64,000 bases of DNA, from contig NZ_CP012196.1 of assembly GCF_001190745.1 (NCBI RefSeq), positions 2,046,001 through 2,110,000 of the forward strand. Reading direction: 5' to 3'. The stretch comes from Campylobacter gracilis. Lineage in GTDB: Bacteria; Campylobacterota; Campylobacteria; Campylobacterales; Campylobacteraceae. The position numbers were made by a program, and so were the translations under genes. The notes beneath the pieces were generated by a model. It made no database searches, was not told the origin of the DNA, and was given only the letters and a program-made list of their open reading frames with translations. This document shows positions 44,501 through 50,872 of this stretch, in pieces (position 1 is the stretch's first letter; each line of letters starts with the position of its first letter).

Positions 44501-44840
44501 TTTGATTCGCATTGAAAACAAAACGCGAAATTTACAAGCCGTAAGCATTGGTATAAAACCTAGCGTTCCGTTTAGAATCGGCGGAGTAGGTTTAAGAGCA
44601 AGTGCAGACGTGGCATATAATCGCTTCTTTTCGGATAAGCAGCCGCAGGCTTATTTATACGTAAACGGGCTAGGTGGTACGCAGCTAAAAGGTGAGAAGT
44701 TGCAAAACCTAACGACTGCCGAAGCAGGAATCGAGGCATCTCTTTCAAGCCGCGCTACGCTTAAGCTCTCCTACGTCGGAGCATATGGAAGCGATATTAA
44801 ATCTAACGGCATAGGACTAAGATTTAGACTGGAATTTTAG
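41529..44840 (+). CDS. Subtilisin-like (S8) autotransporter protease
   Basis: 1103 residues, type V secretion. Signal region with LSIAACLLLSGTCLGAY. The S8 protease domain holds Asp86 (VMDSGVLLSHPEFGG), His171 (DAHGTHVGGT), oxyanion Asn (VINNSWGS) and Ser426 (GGTSMAAPHVSG), so the triad is complete. Then an autotransporter-associated strand repeat (GALIKRGSGTLTLTGDNTFTG, near 587), a passenger stem, and a C-terminal beta-barrel of about 270 residues ending RFRLEF with a terminal Phe. Related to SphB1/AspA-like proteases of other bacteria that process surface proteins. RBS AAAGGATACCT. It is a single-gene unit. Confidence 0.95.
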   Translation: MNYDLTSKFTNLHCKERLNLPTLSIAACLLLSGTCLGAYTETGMLGNTSSWESDEYKKDWGLTSMNASTAYALGFDGSGVKIGVMDSGVLLSHPEFGGGRIHIVKTIGNYDKDGMRYPDAAYGNGPINKNQPVKNGKKNFDTTDNGAFKKGEAFDIDGAWIRGVNDAHGTHVGGTMAANRDGSGMHGVAYGAQLYSANTGGNDNMTYGPNQDYNYFLKAYTALSDAGARVINNSWGSNRRVNSSFSGALGYKSTYGWRAVPEYGVEFYDVTVANQTTEAKDHINLKDIEEAKKAYYQFVTKDEKSFIDAAYEVAVKRQVIQVFTAGNRSLMAESFTRAALPYFRPDAEKYWVNVTGQAGGEGYPNDSSEYIRGYASASDIQEFNYAGHSKWWTIAAPAEEIYSAYVELTNDATYGNAIYKSSGGTSMAAPHVSGALGVIFQRYPYMNAAQVRDTMLTTARQTTLRAGHEGQPLERWGSDGLGVPSKVWGWGILDLGKAMFGPGQFLGNFDITMDQDDIWSNDISDKAIKFRKIEDQNEAAVWAARKAVLASKQNLSPEEKAELTFETAREKARAERAAQGYEGALIKRGSGTLTLTGDNTFTGITTIYGGKISALNQSIGKSKHIDVQNGGELEILHSAVYRVPERNGWRSVSKASDATTVKATINSGGAFIVNDGVNNLNLSFKQGSLLRAGQVNTSDLQNLVDNPGSKKILTATGTFSGANLANTQDSYAFFKTSKEEASGSNLRLSIQSGTSMQDFALSSSQRAFADLLVANRGSGIYTQILGSNHAQAREYYSAFANDAEFAAANNSAINSIMMASIVKNRGGANAVNIDKDTRFWIFSGTNRIKSDKDTGIGKLHSDSFVNLIGIDSLIGDSSSVGVFVGAGRTDDKISGTKEVKSKDFHSGIYSDIGFEPVKFSFGAIYSKYDRDRKLISSVSPIAYEYVGSNASSLSAFAQVSYMGFSNADSFSVEPYAGVSHTRTKIDSVSNSLIRIENKTRNLQAVSIGIKPSVPFRIGGVGLRASADVAYNRFFSDKQPQAYLYVNGLGGTQLKGEKLQNLTTAEAGIEASLSSRATLKLSYVGAYGSDIKSNGIGLRFRLEF

Positions 44841-45342
44841 TAGAAAGGTAACGATGAATTTCAGTGGCACCGAATTTTGAGCCAAGCGTTTTAATTTGGA
44901 TCGAATTAGACATTTTTTAATTCTATGGCAAGACGGCATAGGAGGTGTGAATTTCGCATTTTAAAGGCGATAATTTTCGCGCCTCACACCGAAAACCGCA
45001 TAAAATTTAACGAGCGAGTACAGTTTAAAATTTTAAACTGTTCGGCGGTGCGGGCGGGTCAAATTTAACGAGCAAGCCGATGTGAGCCCAGGTAAATGCG
45101 AGCTAAATTCCATGAGGACGAATGAGTGAGGGTTCGGGTCGGGCTGGCTAAATTTCAATGAATACGAATGGGCGCGAGCTTGGGCAAATACGAGCAAATT
45201 TAATAATTGCGAGCGAACGCAGACTCGGACGCGAGATAAATTTAACGAAAGAGGCGGGAGTGAGCAAAATTTTAATAAAAGGTGCGGGCACGGGTAAAAT
45301 TTACGCGGCGGCCGTATCTGCGACAAGTCGCGCCCGCTGCGG
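44841..45342. other. Spacer downstream of the autotransporter
   Basis: About 500 bp with no recognised gene. It is filled with GC-blocks ending in TAAATTT (CTAAATTTCAATG, AGATAAATTTAACG, GTTAAATTTTATTT), increasingly regular towards the tandem repeat at 45343. Open frames here have repeat-driven composition and are judged spurious. Confidence 0.5.
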
Positions 45343-45478
45343 GGTTAAATTTTATTTCCTACCTGCCGCACGGCTAAATTTTATTTCATATCCGCCGAAG
45401 AGTTAAATTTTATTTCCCATCCATCGCGGAGCTAAATTTCATTTTCCGATCCGCCGCGAGGCTAAATTTTATTTTCAG
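45343..45478. repeat. Five-copy tandem direct repeat, unit 29-30 bp
   Basis: Copies start at 45343, 45372, 45401, 45430 and 45460. Each begins GGCTAAATTTTATTTC (or a variant) and ends in a CCGCCGCG-like GC block. The last copy covers the stop codon and last residues of the NosL-like gene on the minus strand (SENKI then TAG read through the unit's complement). No spacer-like unique sequences occur between copies, so it is not CRISPR. Confidence 0.8.
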
Positions 45479-45971
45479 ATAGCAGGATGTTGATGAGTGG
45501 ATTTAGCAGCGTCTCGCCGCGAGCGGCGCACAGCACGATCTCGTCGTAGTAGTAGTCGCTCCTGCCGTAGTTGTGAAACTCATACGCTCCAAAGCCGTAG
45601 CCCATCGGCGTGATCTCGACGCGCGAGTACCAGGCGTCCTTGGCGATGATGTATTTCTCGGTGTCTTGCGAATAAACCCACACCACGATCTCATCTTTGT
45701 TTTTTTGCCGCATCAGCCACATGAAGACGTTTGCGATGTCGTTGAAAAAATATGTATCGCCGTTTGGCATAACGGCCTGAGCGGTGTTGTACAGATCGTT
45801 TATCACCGTGCCGCTCTCGTGGCATAGATATTTGCCGAATTCGATCTGCAGCGGCTGCTTATCGGTGTTGCCGTGGCGCACGGAGATTTTGGATTCGGCT
45901 ATATCCATGGACGATATGAGCAGCCCCATCACGCAGGCGAGCAAAACCGCGGCAAAAATTTTCTTAATCAT
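45462..45971 (-). CDS. NosL-like periplasmic protein, last gene of the mcc-linked ABC set
   Basis: 169 residues, signal or anchor at the start (KIFAAVLLACVMGLLISSM). The NosL-type pattern is visible: GDTYFFNDIANVFMWL, VVWVYSQDTEKYIIAKDAWY and ITPMGYGFGAYE. The CxxC/CxxM copper motif is replaced by FGKYLCHESGTV with a single Cys-His pair. Its start overlaps the upstream membrane gene by 4 bases. Probably a metal-handling accessory protein. The C-terminus lies in a 29-bp repeat. Confidence 0.7.
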   Translation of the reverse strand: MIKKIFAAVLLACVMGLLISSMDIAESKISVRHGNTDKQPLQIEFGKYLCHESGTVINDLYNTAQAVMPNGDTYFFNDIANVFMWLMRQKNKDEIVVWVYSQDTEKYIIAKDAWYSRVEITPMGYGFGAYEFHNYGRSDYYYDEIVLCAARGETLLNPLINILLSENKI

Positions 45972-46921
45972 AGCAGAGCGCCCCGCACGAAGTAGTATTT
46001 GACGACGTAGGCGCTGCAGATGAGCGCGTTTAGAATGAGCCAGAACGAGGAGTATTTAAGCAGGTGGGTGTAGGCGCGCTTGGTGATAAGCTCCGTTAAA
46101 AAGGGCACGATGCCGAAAAATATACCCAAAAATAGCGAGCCCCAGATCGCATAGCCGACGAAGTAATAATCCTTCAAAAGCATGCAATACGGGCATTTGT
46201 GATTGGGCTGCTCGTAAACGTAAAGCCCGAAAAAATAGGTGATCGCGTAGTATGCGACGAACAAAAAGAGCAAATTCAGAGCAAAGCTCGCCATCGACTG
46301 CTTTAAGAAATTTAAGATCAAAATGGCGCCTAATATCGCGTAGAAAAAGGTTGCTAAAAGCGCCTGCGTGTAGCCAAACGGGAGCTTCGGCGCGCGAAAT
46401 ACGACCGAGCAGCAAAACACCGGCACGCGTAGCGGGATATTGGTAAAAAATAGAATTTCTAAAATGAACTCCGCCAAAACGCCCGTAAAAAGGATGGTAA
46501 AGATCAGGTATTTGCGCTTTAGATAGGGAAATTTGCCCGCTTTAAGATCGAGACTGTTTAAAATAAGCCAGAGCCCAAAGCCGAAGATCAATAAAATTTT
46601 TAAAAGCAGTAGGATGTTGCCGTAGCGGTTCGAGCCCACGACGCCTGCGGAACACATCGCGCCCGGCACGATCGAAGAGAGCTCGTTTAAGCATAGCGCG
46701 AAAAATATAAACAAAATGATCTTGCACGCTATCGTGAAGAACAAAATGGTGTTGATGAGATAGTTTCTTTTCTCCAGGGCGTATTGTAAATTTGAGGTGG
46801 CGTTAAAATCCCAGTAGCGCATGATCCGCACGATATAAAACTGCGAGATCGTCATCAGCGCTATTACGATCAGCTCCACGGCCAAAAACGCGATCACGCT
46901 ACCCGATAAAAATACGCTCAT
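45968..46921 (-). CDS. Multi-pass membrane protein of the ABC/NosL set
   Basis: 317 residues with about eight hydrophobic segments (FLAVELIVIALMTISQFYIV, TILFFTIACKIILFIFFALC, ILLLLKILLIFGFGLWLILN and others) and a periplasmic-type CPYCML motif (HKCPYCMLLKDYYF, near residue 240), which could bind a metal or be redox active. No family recognised. ATGA overlaps on both sides place it in the operon. Possibly a partner of the ABC exporter. Confidence 0.75.
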   Translation of the reverse strand: MSVFLSGSVIAFLAVELIVIALMTISQFYIVRIMRYWDFNATSNLQYALEKRNYLINTILFFTIACKIILFIFFALCLNELSSIVPGAMCSAGVVGSNRYGNILLLLKILLIFGFGLWLILNSLDLKAGKFPYLKRKYLIFTILFTGVLAEFILEILFFTNIPLRVPVFCCSVVFRAPKLPFGYTQALLATFFYAILGAILILNFLKQSMASFALNLLFLFVAYYAITYFFGLYVYEQPNHKCPYCMLLKDYYFVGYAIWGSLFLGIFFGIVPFLTELITKRAYTHLLKYSSFWLILNALICSAYVVKYYFVRGALL

Positions 46922-47595
46922 GCAGAAATTTCTCCATCTTTTAAAAACACGCGCTGGTCCACGAAACTTAGCTCGTCGAAGAGTATATCGTGCGTCGCGA
47001 TCAAAACAGTCTTTTTAAGCTCTTTGAGCTTTGAAAGCATCTCGATGAAACCGAGCGAGTTTTGTTTGTCTAAATTTGCCGTCGGCTCGTCGGCCAAGAT
47101 GATCTGCGGATTCATCACGAGCGCCCTTGCGATAGCGCAGCGCTGCTTCTCGCCGCCGCTAAGGCTGGAGACGATCTGATCTTTTTTATGCGCGATATTA
47201 GCGATCTGCATCGCTTCGTCTATGCGCGCGCCAAGCTCATCTCTGCTCAGCCGCTCAAGACTAAGCGGCGCAAGGACGTTTTTATAGACGCTAAGCGCCT
47301 CAAGCAGATTGAAAGACTGAAAGATAAAGCCGATTTTTTTATGGCGATACGCGGAGCTTTCGATATCGGCGAGCTTAGAGACGTTTGCGCCGTCTACTAA
47401 AACCTCGCCGCTACTCGGCTTAGAAAGCGCGCCTATGATGGATAGAAGCGTACTTTTGCCGCTACCGCTAACGCCTTTTAAGATTACGATCTGCCCTTCC
47501 TCGACGCTTAAGCTTATATTTTTCAAAGCGAGAAATTCATTCGCCCTGCCCTCGTTGTAAATTTTATAAAGCTGTTTGATCTCTATTTTGCTCAT
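46918..47595 (-). CDS. ABC ATPase, LolD/MacB class
   Basis: 225 residues. Walker A LKGVSGSGKSTLLSII, signature SSLSGGEKQRCAIARAL, Walker B IILADEPTANLDKQN, switch histidine IATHD. Type of ATPase pairing with FtsX-fold permeases (type VII ABC systems), which do mechanical work on periplasmic partners rather than move a substrate through the membrane. Overlaps the permease gene by 4 bases. Confidence 0.93.
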   Translation of the reverse strand: MSKIEIKQLYKIYNEGRANEFLALKNISLSVEEGQIVILKGVSGSGKSTLLSIIGALSKPSSGEVLVDGANVSKLADIESSAYRHKKIGFIFQSFNLLEALSVYKNVLAPLSLERLSRDELGARIDEAMQIANIAHKKDQIVSSLSGGEKQRCAIARALVMNPQIILADEPTANLDKQNSLGFIEMLSKLKELKKTVLIATHDILFDELSFVDQRVFLKDGEISA

Positions 47596-48701
47596 TTGAC
47601 CGCCTCGCTCATATCGCCTATAGCGATGCGCCAGGATGGGATGATGACGAACGCCAAAAACGGGATCACGCTAAAGACGAAGATCAAAAAGAGCATATTG
47701 AAATTTATCGCGGGCGTGAAGGTGATGAAATTTCGCAGCTCGCCGCCTAAAAATATATCGCGCAAAAGCGGCGCATCCAGGATAAAAACATAAGCATACG
47801 CGCCCGCGACGCCGAGCAGATAAGCGCTTAGCGAGACTATGAAATTTTGAATAAATTTCATCGCGATGATGTCCTTTATACAAAAGCCGATGCTGCGCAA
47901 GATCGCAATCTCCTTTTTCTTCTCGCCGTATGCGAGCGAAATTTGATTTTTCAGTAAGATAAAAAACGAGATCATCGCCACGGCGTAAAGCACCATAAAA
48001 ATTCCGCCTTTGTAATAATACAGATGCCTCACTTCGGCTACCGCGTCCTCGGCACTAAGGGCTTGCGTGTTGGGGTATAAATTTACGATCTTAAGCGCTA
48101 CTTCGCTTACTTCGTTGGGGTTGGGCACGCTTACGTAGAGCTTGGTGTATTCGCCCTCCTTCAGGCTTAGCACCTCGCGCGCGGTAGCGGGATTTAGATA
48201 GATCACGTCGTTTGAGACGATGCTGCTTTCGTGCGGCGAAATTTTATTAATCTTAATCGCAATTAGGCGCTGTTCGGTCAAGAAGTGAAACTCGTCCTCA
48301 TAGTACCACTCGCCCATCGCCGCCTTTACTCCCTCGCCTACGATCATTTCGTTTTCGCTCAGGCTTTCGTCGCCTACGATATGAAACCAAACGCGCTTTT
48401 GAGCGAAGTAATACATCCCGTCCACGGCGCCCTGCACTTCGCTGACGCCTGCGATCTTAGAGACGTCGTAGATATAGCCGTCGTGCATCAGATCGCGTTT
48501 GCCCGCGCGTAGAGCCTCTACTACGATGTCGGGTCTGAGCTTGATGACCTTTTCAAGATCGTTTTGAATGGAGCCCGAGATGAAAAGCACCGAGCTTAAA
48601 ATAAAAACGATAAAGGCAAATATCGCGAAGCTAAAGGAGTGATCGGCTCTATCTTTTCGCAGCAGAGTTACGGAGTAGTCGATGAAGCTTTTACTTATCA
48701 T
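47592..48701 (-). CDS. FtsX/MacB-type ABC permease
   Basis: 369 residues: one N-terminal membrane segment (FAIFAFIVFILSSVLFISG), a large periplasmic domain of about 190 residues, and three C-terminal segments (GGIFMVLYAVAMISFFILL, FIVSLSAYLLGVAGAYAYVF, FNMLFLIFVFSVIPFLAF). The coupling loop has KKKEIAILRSIGFCIKDIIAMKF, the FtsX hallmark. Works with the ATPase downstream. It overlaps the 62-residue gene by 11 bases. Its likely partners are the NosL-like proteins of the operon. Confidence 0.9.
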   Translation of the reverse strand: MISKSFIDYSVTLLRKDRADHSFSFAIFAFIVFILSSVLFISGSIQNDLEKVIKLRPDIVVEALRAGKRDLMHDGYIYDVSKIAGVSEVQGAVDGMYYFAQKRVWFHIVGDESLSENEMIVGEGVKAAMGEWYYEDEFHFLTEQRLIAIKINKISPHESSIVSNDVIYLNPATAREVLSLKEGEYTKLYVSVPNPNEVSEVALKIVNLYPNTQALSAEDAVAEVRHLYYYKGGIFMVLYAVAMISFFILLKNQISLAYGEKKKEIAILRSIGFCIKDIIAMKFIQNFIVSLSAYLLGVAGAYAYVFILDAPLLRDIFLGGELRNFITFTPAINFNMLFLIFVFSVIPFLAFVIIPSWRIAIGDMSEAVK

Positions 48702-48879
48702 AGACGAACTCCGCGTAGGCTTTGCTCTTAAAGCTGCTTGAGAGCCGCACGTCCTTTATCTCGCGCGCGATCTTTTGTAGGCACTGCTCGCCCTTTGCTC
48801 GATCAAAGCTTACGTAATGCACCGCAATGAGCGCGTAAAGGGCGGCAAAAAAGATAATTAAAGCGCAAATGAGCCTCAT
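48691..48879 (-). CDS. 62-residue membrane-anchored small protein
   Basis: One N-terminal hydrophobic segment (LICALIIFFAALYALIAVHY) and a short charged periplasmic tail with one Cys (GEQCLQKIAREIKDVRLSS). It overlaps the twin-NosL gene (4 bases) and the permease gene (11 bases), which supports a real gene. Function unknown; perhaps a small subunit of the transporter. Confidence 0.7.
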   Translation of the reverse strand: MRLICALIIFFAALYALIAVHYVSFDRAKGEQCLQKIAREIKDVRLSSSFKSKAYAEFVYDK

Positions 48880-49997
48880 AGCCCTTCTATTACGCTCTCT
48901 TTGATTTCGTCAAATTTAAGCATCTTGCCTCCGTGATCTTTGGCGAAGGTCTTAGCCGCGCTCTCGCTCTCAAATGGAATGAGCTCGTCGCCCATCGGCC
49001 CTAAGACGTTGGAGCCGAGCACGAAAAAGGCGCTTTTAGCGTCGATCTTGTGTAGCTTGTAGTAGTCGGTTACGAAAATTTTATCAAAGCCTTTGCCCTT
49101 TTGGAAGTAGTACTTCATCAGATCTTTCACGCCGTCAAAATACAGGTTCTCGCCGCCTTGGATCTCTATCATCGCCGCCCAGTTAGGGTTTTTGCCCACT
49201 AGCATACCGCAGACCGGGCATTTAGCGCCCTCGGGCACGACGATCTTTTCAGGTTTTTTCGCTTTTGTATCTTTACCGCTACTGCCTAAATTTGCCGGCG
49301 CATCCCATAGATACAGCGCCGCGGCTTGCAGGTGTTTGTCGTACTCAGGCTCCTTGCTCGCGCCTTTTGCGTCGCAAACATTTTTGAGATGAGCTTTAAG
49401 CTCGGAGATAGCTTTGAAGTTTTTCGCTTCGGTTTTAGCGCAGTTTGTCTCATAAAATTCCTTACCGTGCGCGTAAACGCCGCCCTCACGGTTGGCTTTA
49501 ATCATCTTATTATCGCCCGCGAAGTCCTGTCCCGCAATCTCGTAGGCTTTGGCAAAGTTCACTATCTCGCCGCCGTTTTCGGCTTGGAATTCTTTCGCGT
49601 CGGCTTCGGTTGAGAAGGCGTATTTGCTGTTACGCGTCATCGTGCCTTTGACCTTGCTACCCACGACGTAAAAGGTTTTATTTACGTCGATCAAATTTAG
49701 ATTTTTCGTATCGACGACCTGCGCATCGCTTGGAATTTTGCCGCCCGTAATCTCGTACAAGCAGTGCAGAGAAGCTACTTGCTTGCCGTTCCAAACGTGG
49801 TTGGTTTTATAAAATTTAACCAGGCTCATTCCGCAAACGGCGCAGTATTCTTTGCCCTCGCCGCTTCCTACAAGCGTAGCCTTACTAGGATCCACGCTTT
49901 GAAACATAGGCTTTGCCGGTTTATTGGCCCCGTCCATGGAGGCGCCGCAAACGAGCGCAACAAGCGCAGCCGAAACTAAAAACGAACGTAAAATCAT
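48876..49997 (-). CDS. Twin NosL-domain protein, putative copper chaperone (MccL-like)
   Basis: 373 residues with a signal peptide (SFLVSAALVALVCGAS). Two NosL domains: the first with YCAVCGMSLVKFYK (residues about 51-64) and VVGSKVKGTMTRNSKYAF, the second with KCPVCGMLVGKNPNW (about 259-273) and FVLGSNVLGPMGDELIPFES. Between them is a segment resembling a small cytochrome c that lacks a CxxCH motif (ETNCAKTEAKN...VCDAKG). Both Cu(I) motifs (CxxCGM) are intact. From memory, the Wolinella mcc locus also contains a NosL-type protein, MccL, important for sulfite respiration. As MccA is a heme-copper enzyme, a role in its copper loading is likely (inference). Confidence 0.85.
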   Translation of the reverse strand: MILRSFLVSAALVALVCGASMDGANKPAKPMFQSVDPSKATLVGSGEGKEYCAVCGMSLVKFYKTNHVWNGKQVASLHCLYEITGGKIPSDAQVVDTKNLNLIDVNKTFYVVGSKVKGTMTRNSKYAFSTEADAKEFQAENGGEIVNFAKAYEIAGQDFAGDNKMIKANREGGVYAHGKEFYETNCAKTEAKNFKAISELKAHLKNVCDAKGASKEPEYDKHLQAAALYLWDAPANLGSSGKDTKAKKPEKIVVPEGAKCPVCGMLVGKNPNWAAMIEIQGGENLYFDGVKDLMKYYFQKGKGFDKIFVTDYYKLHKIDAKSAFFVLGSNVLGPMGDELIPFESESAAKTFAKDHGGKMLKFDEIKESVIEGL

Positions 49998-50028
49998 ACT
50001 GTCTCCTTAAAAATTTGATGTTTTAAAT

Positions 50029-50862
50029 CTACTTACTAATCGAATTTAAAAATTCCAAATTCTCGCATCCCATCTTGATGCCGCCGTCGCAGCTTTTTTT
50101 GAAAAGCTCTTTTGCTTTGGCGTTATCGGACTTCACCCCTTTTCCTTCGGCATACATTATGGCTAAGTTATTGCAGCCGTCGAAGTGACCGAGGTTGCAC
50201 GCCTTCTCATACTGCTGCTTTGCCTGCTTATAATCCTGGCTTACCCCCTGCCCAAAGGCGTATAGATAGCCTAAATTGTTGCAGCCGATGCCGATGTCGC
50301 CGCCGCAAGCTTTTTCGTAAAAAATTTTAGCCTTTGCGAAGCTTTGCTGCACGCCTTCGCCCTTTAGATACAGATAGCCCAGGTTGTTGCAGCCCATCAT
50401 ATCGCCGTAGGTGCAGGCCTTCTCATAAAGGCTCGCCGCCTTGGCGACATCCTTTGCGAGCCCCGCGCCGTTTGCGTATAAAAGTCCGAGCGAGGTGCAG
50501 CCTTCGTTATCTTTGCAGGCTTTTTCGTAATAAGCCGCGGCTTTGGTAAAATTTTGATCCGCGCCGTTGCCGCTTTCGTAGATATAGCCTAGATTGTTGC
50601 ATGCAAGCGCAAATTTAGCGCTGCACGCCTTCTCGTAGAGGCTGATCGCTTTTTCGAAATTTTTCTCTACGTTGCCGGTGCCCTCAAAATACAAAACGGC
50701 TAGATTATAGCATCCCGAAGCTTTATTTTCCAAACCGCACGCTCGCTCGTAAATTTCTGCGAGTTTTTTATGATCGCCGCTTTGCTGCGCCTGAATGCCC
50801 TCGCTGATAAAGCCCGCATTTGCCGCGGCAGCCAAAATCAGCGCTATTATAAATTTTTTCAA
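50029..50862 (-). CDS. Sel1-repeat (Hcp-like) cysteine-rich periplasmic protein
   Basis: 277 residues, signal peptide (FIIALILAAAANAGF), then seven Sel1-like repeats of 36 residues, each with a C-x7-C disulfide pair (CGLENKASGC, CSAKFALAC-like, CTYGDMMGC, CGGDIGIGC, CNLGHFDGC, CDGGIKMGC) and GxGVxxxxxKA helices. This is the Helicobacter cysteine-rich protein type. Function in this locus unknown. It starts 10 bp after ccsBA and ends about 30 bp before the twin-NosL gene, so it is likely in the same transcript. Confidence 0.92.
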   Translation of the reverse strand: MKKFIIALILAAAANAGFISEGIQAQQSGDHKKLAEIYERACGLENKASGCYNLAVLYFEGTGNVEKNFEKAISLYEKACSAKFALACNNLGYIYESGNGADQNFTKAAAYYEKACKDNEGCTSLGLLYANGAGLAKDVAKAASLYEKACTYGDMMGCNNLGYLYLKGEGVQQSFAKAKIFYEKACGGDIGIGCNNLGYLYAFGQGVSQDYKQAKQQYEKACNLGHFDGCNNLAIMYAEGKGVKSDNAKAKELFKKSCDGGIKMGCENLEFLNSISK

Positions 50863-50872
50863 ATTTACTCCT

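Noticed and set aside
45158-45406. 82-codon plus frame in the spacer before the 29-bp repeats
   Set aside because: It is made of the repeat modules and lacks an RBS.
45343-45478. CRISPR array
   Set aside because: Five 29-30-bp units follow each other directly with no unique spacers, no second array and no cas genes in the window.
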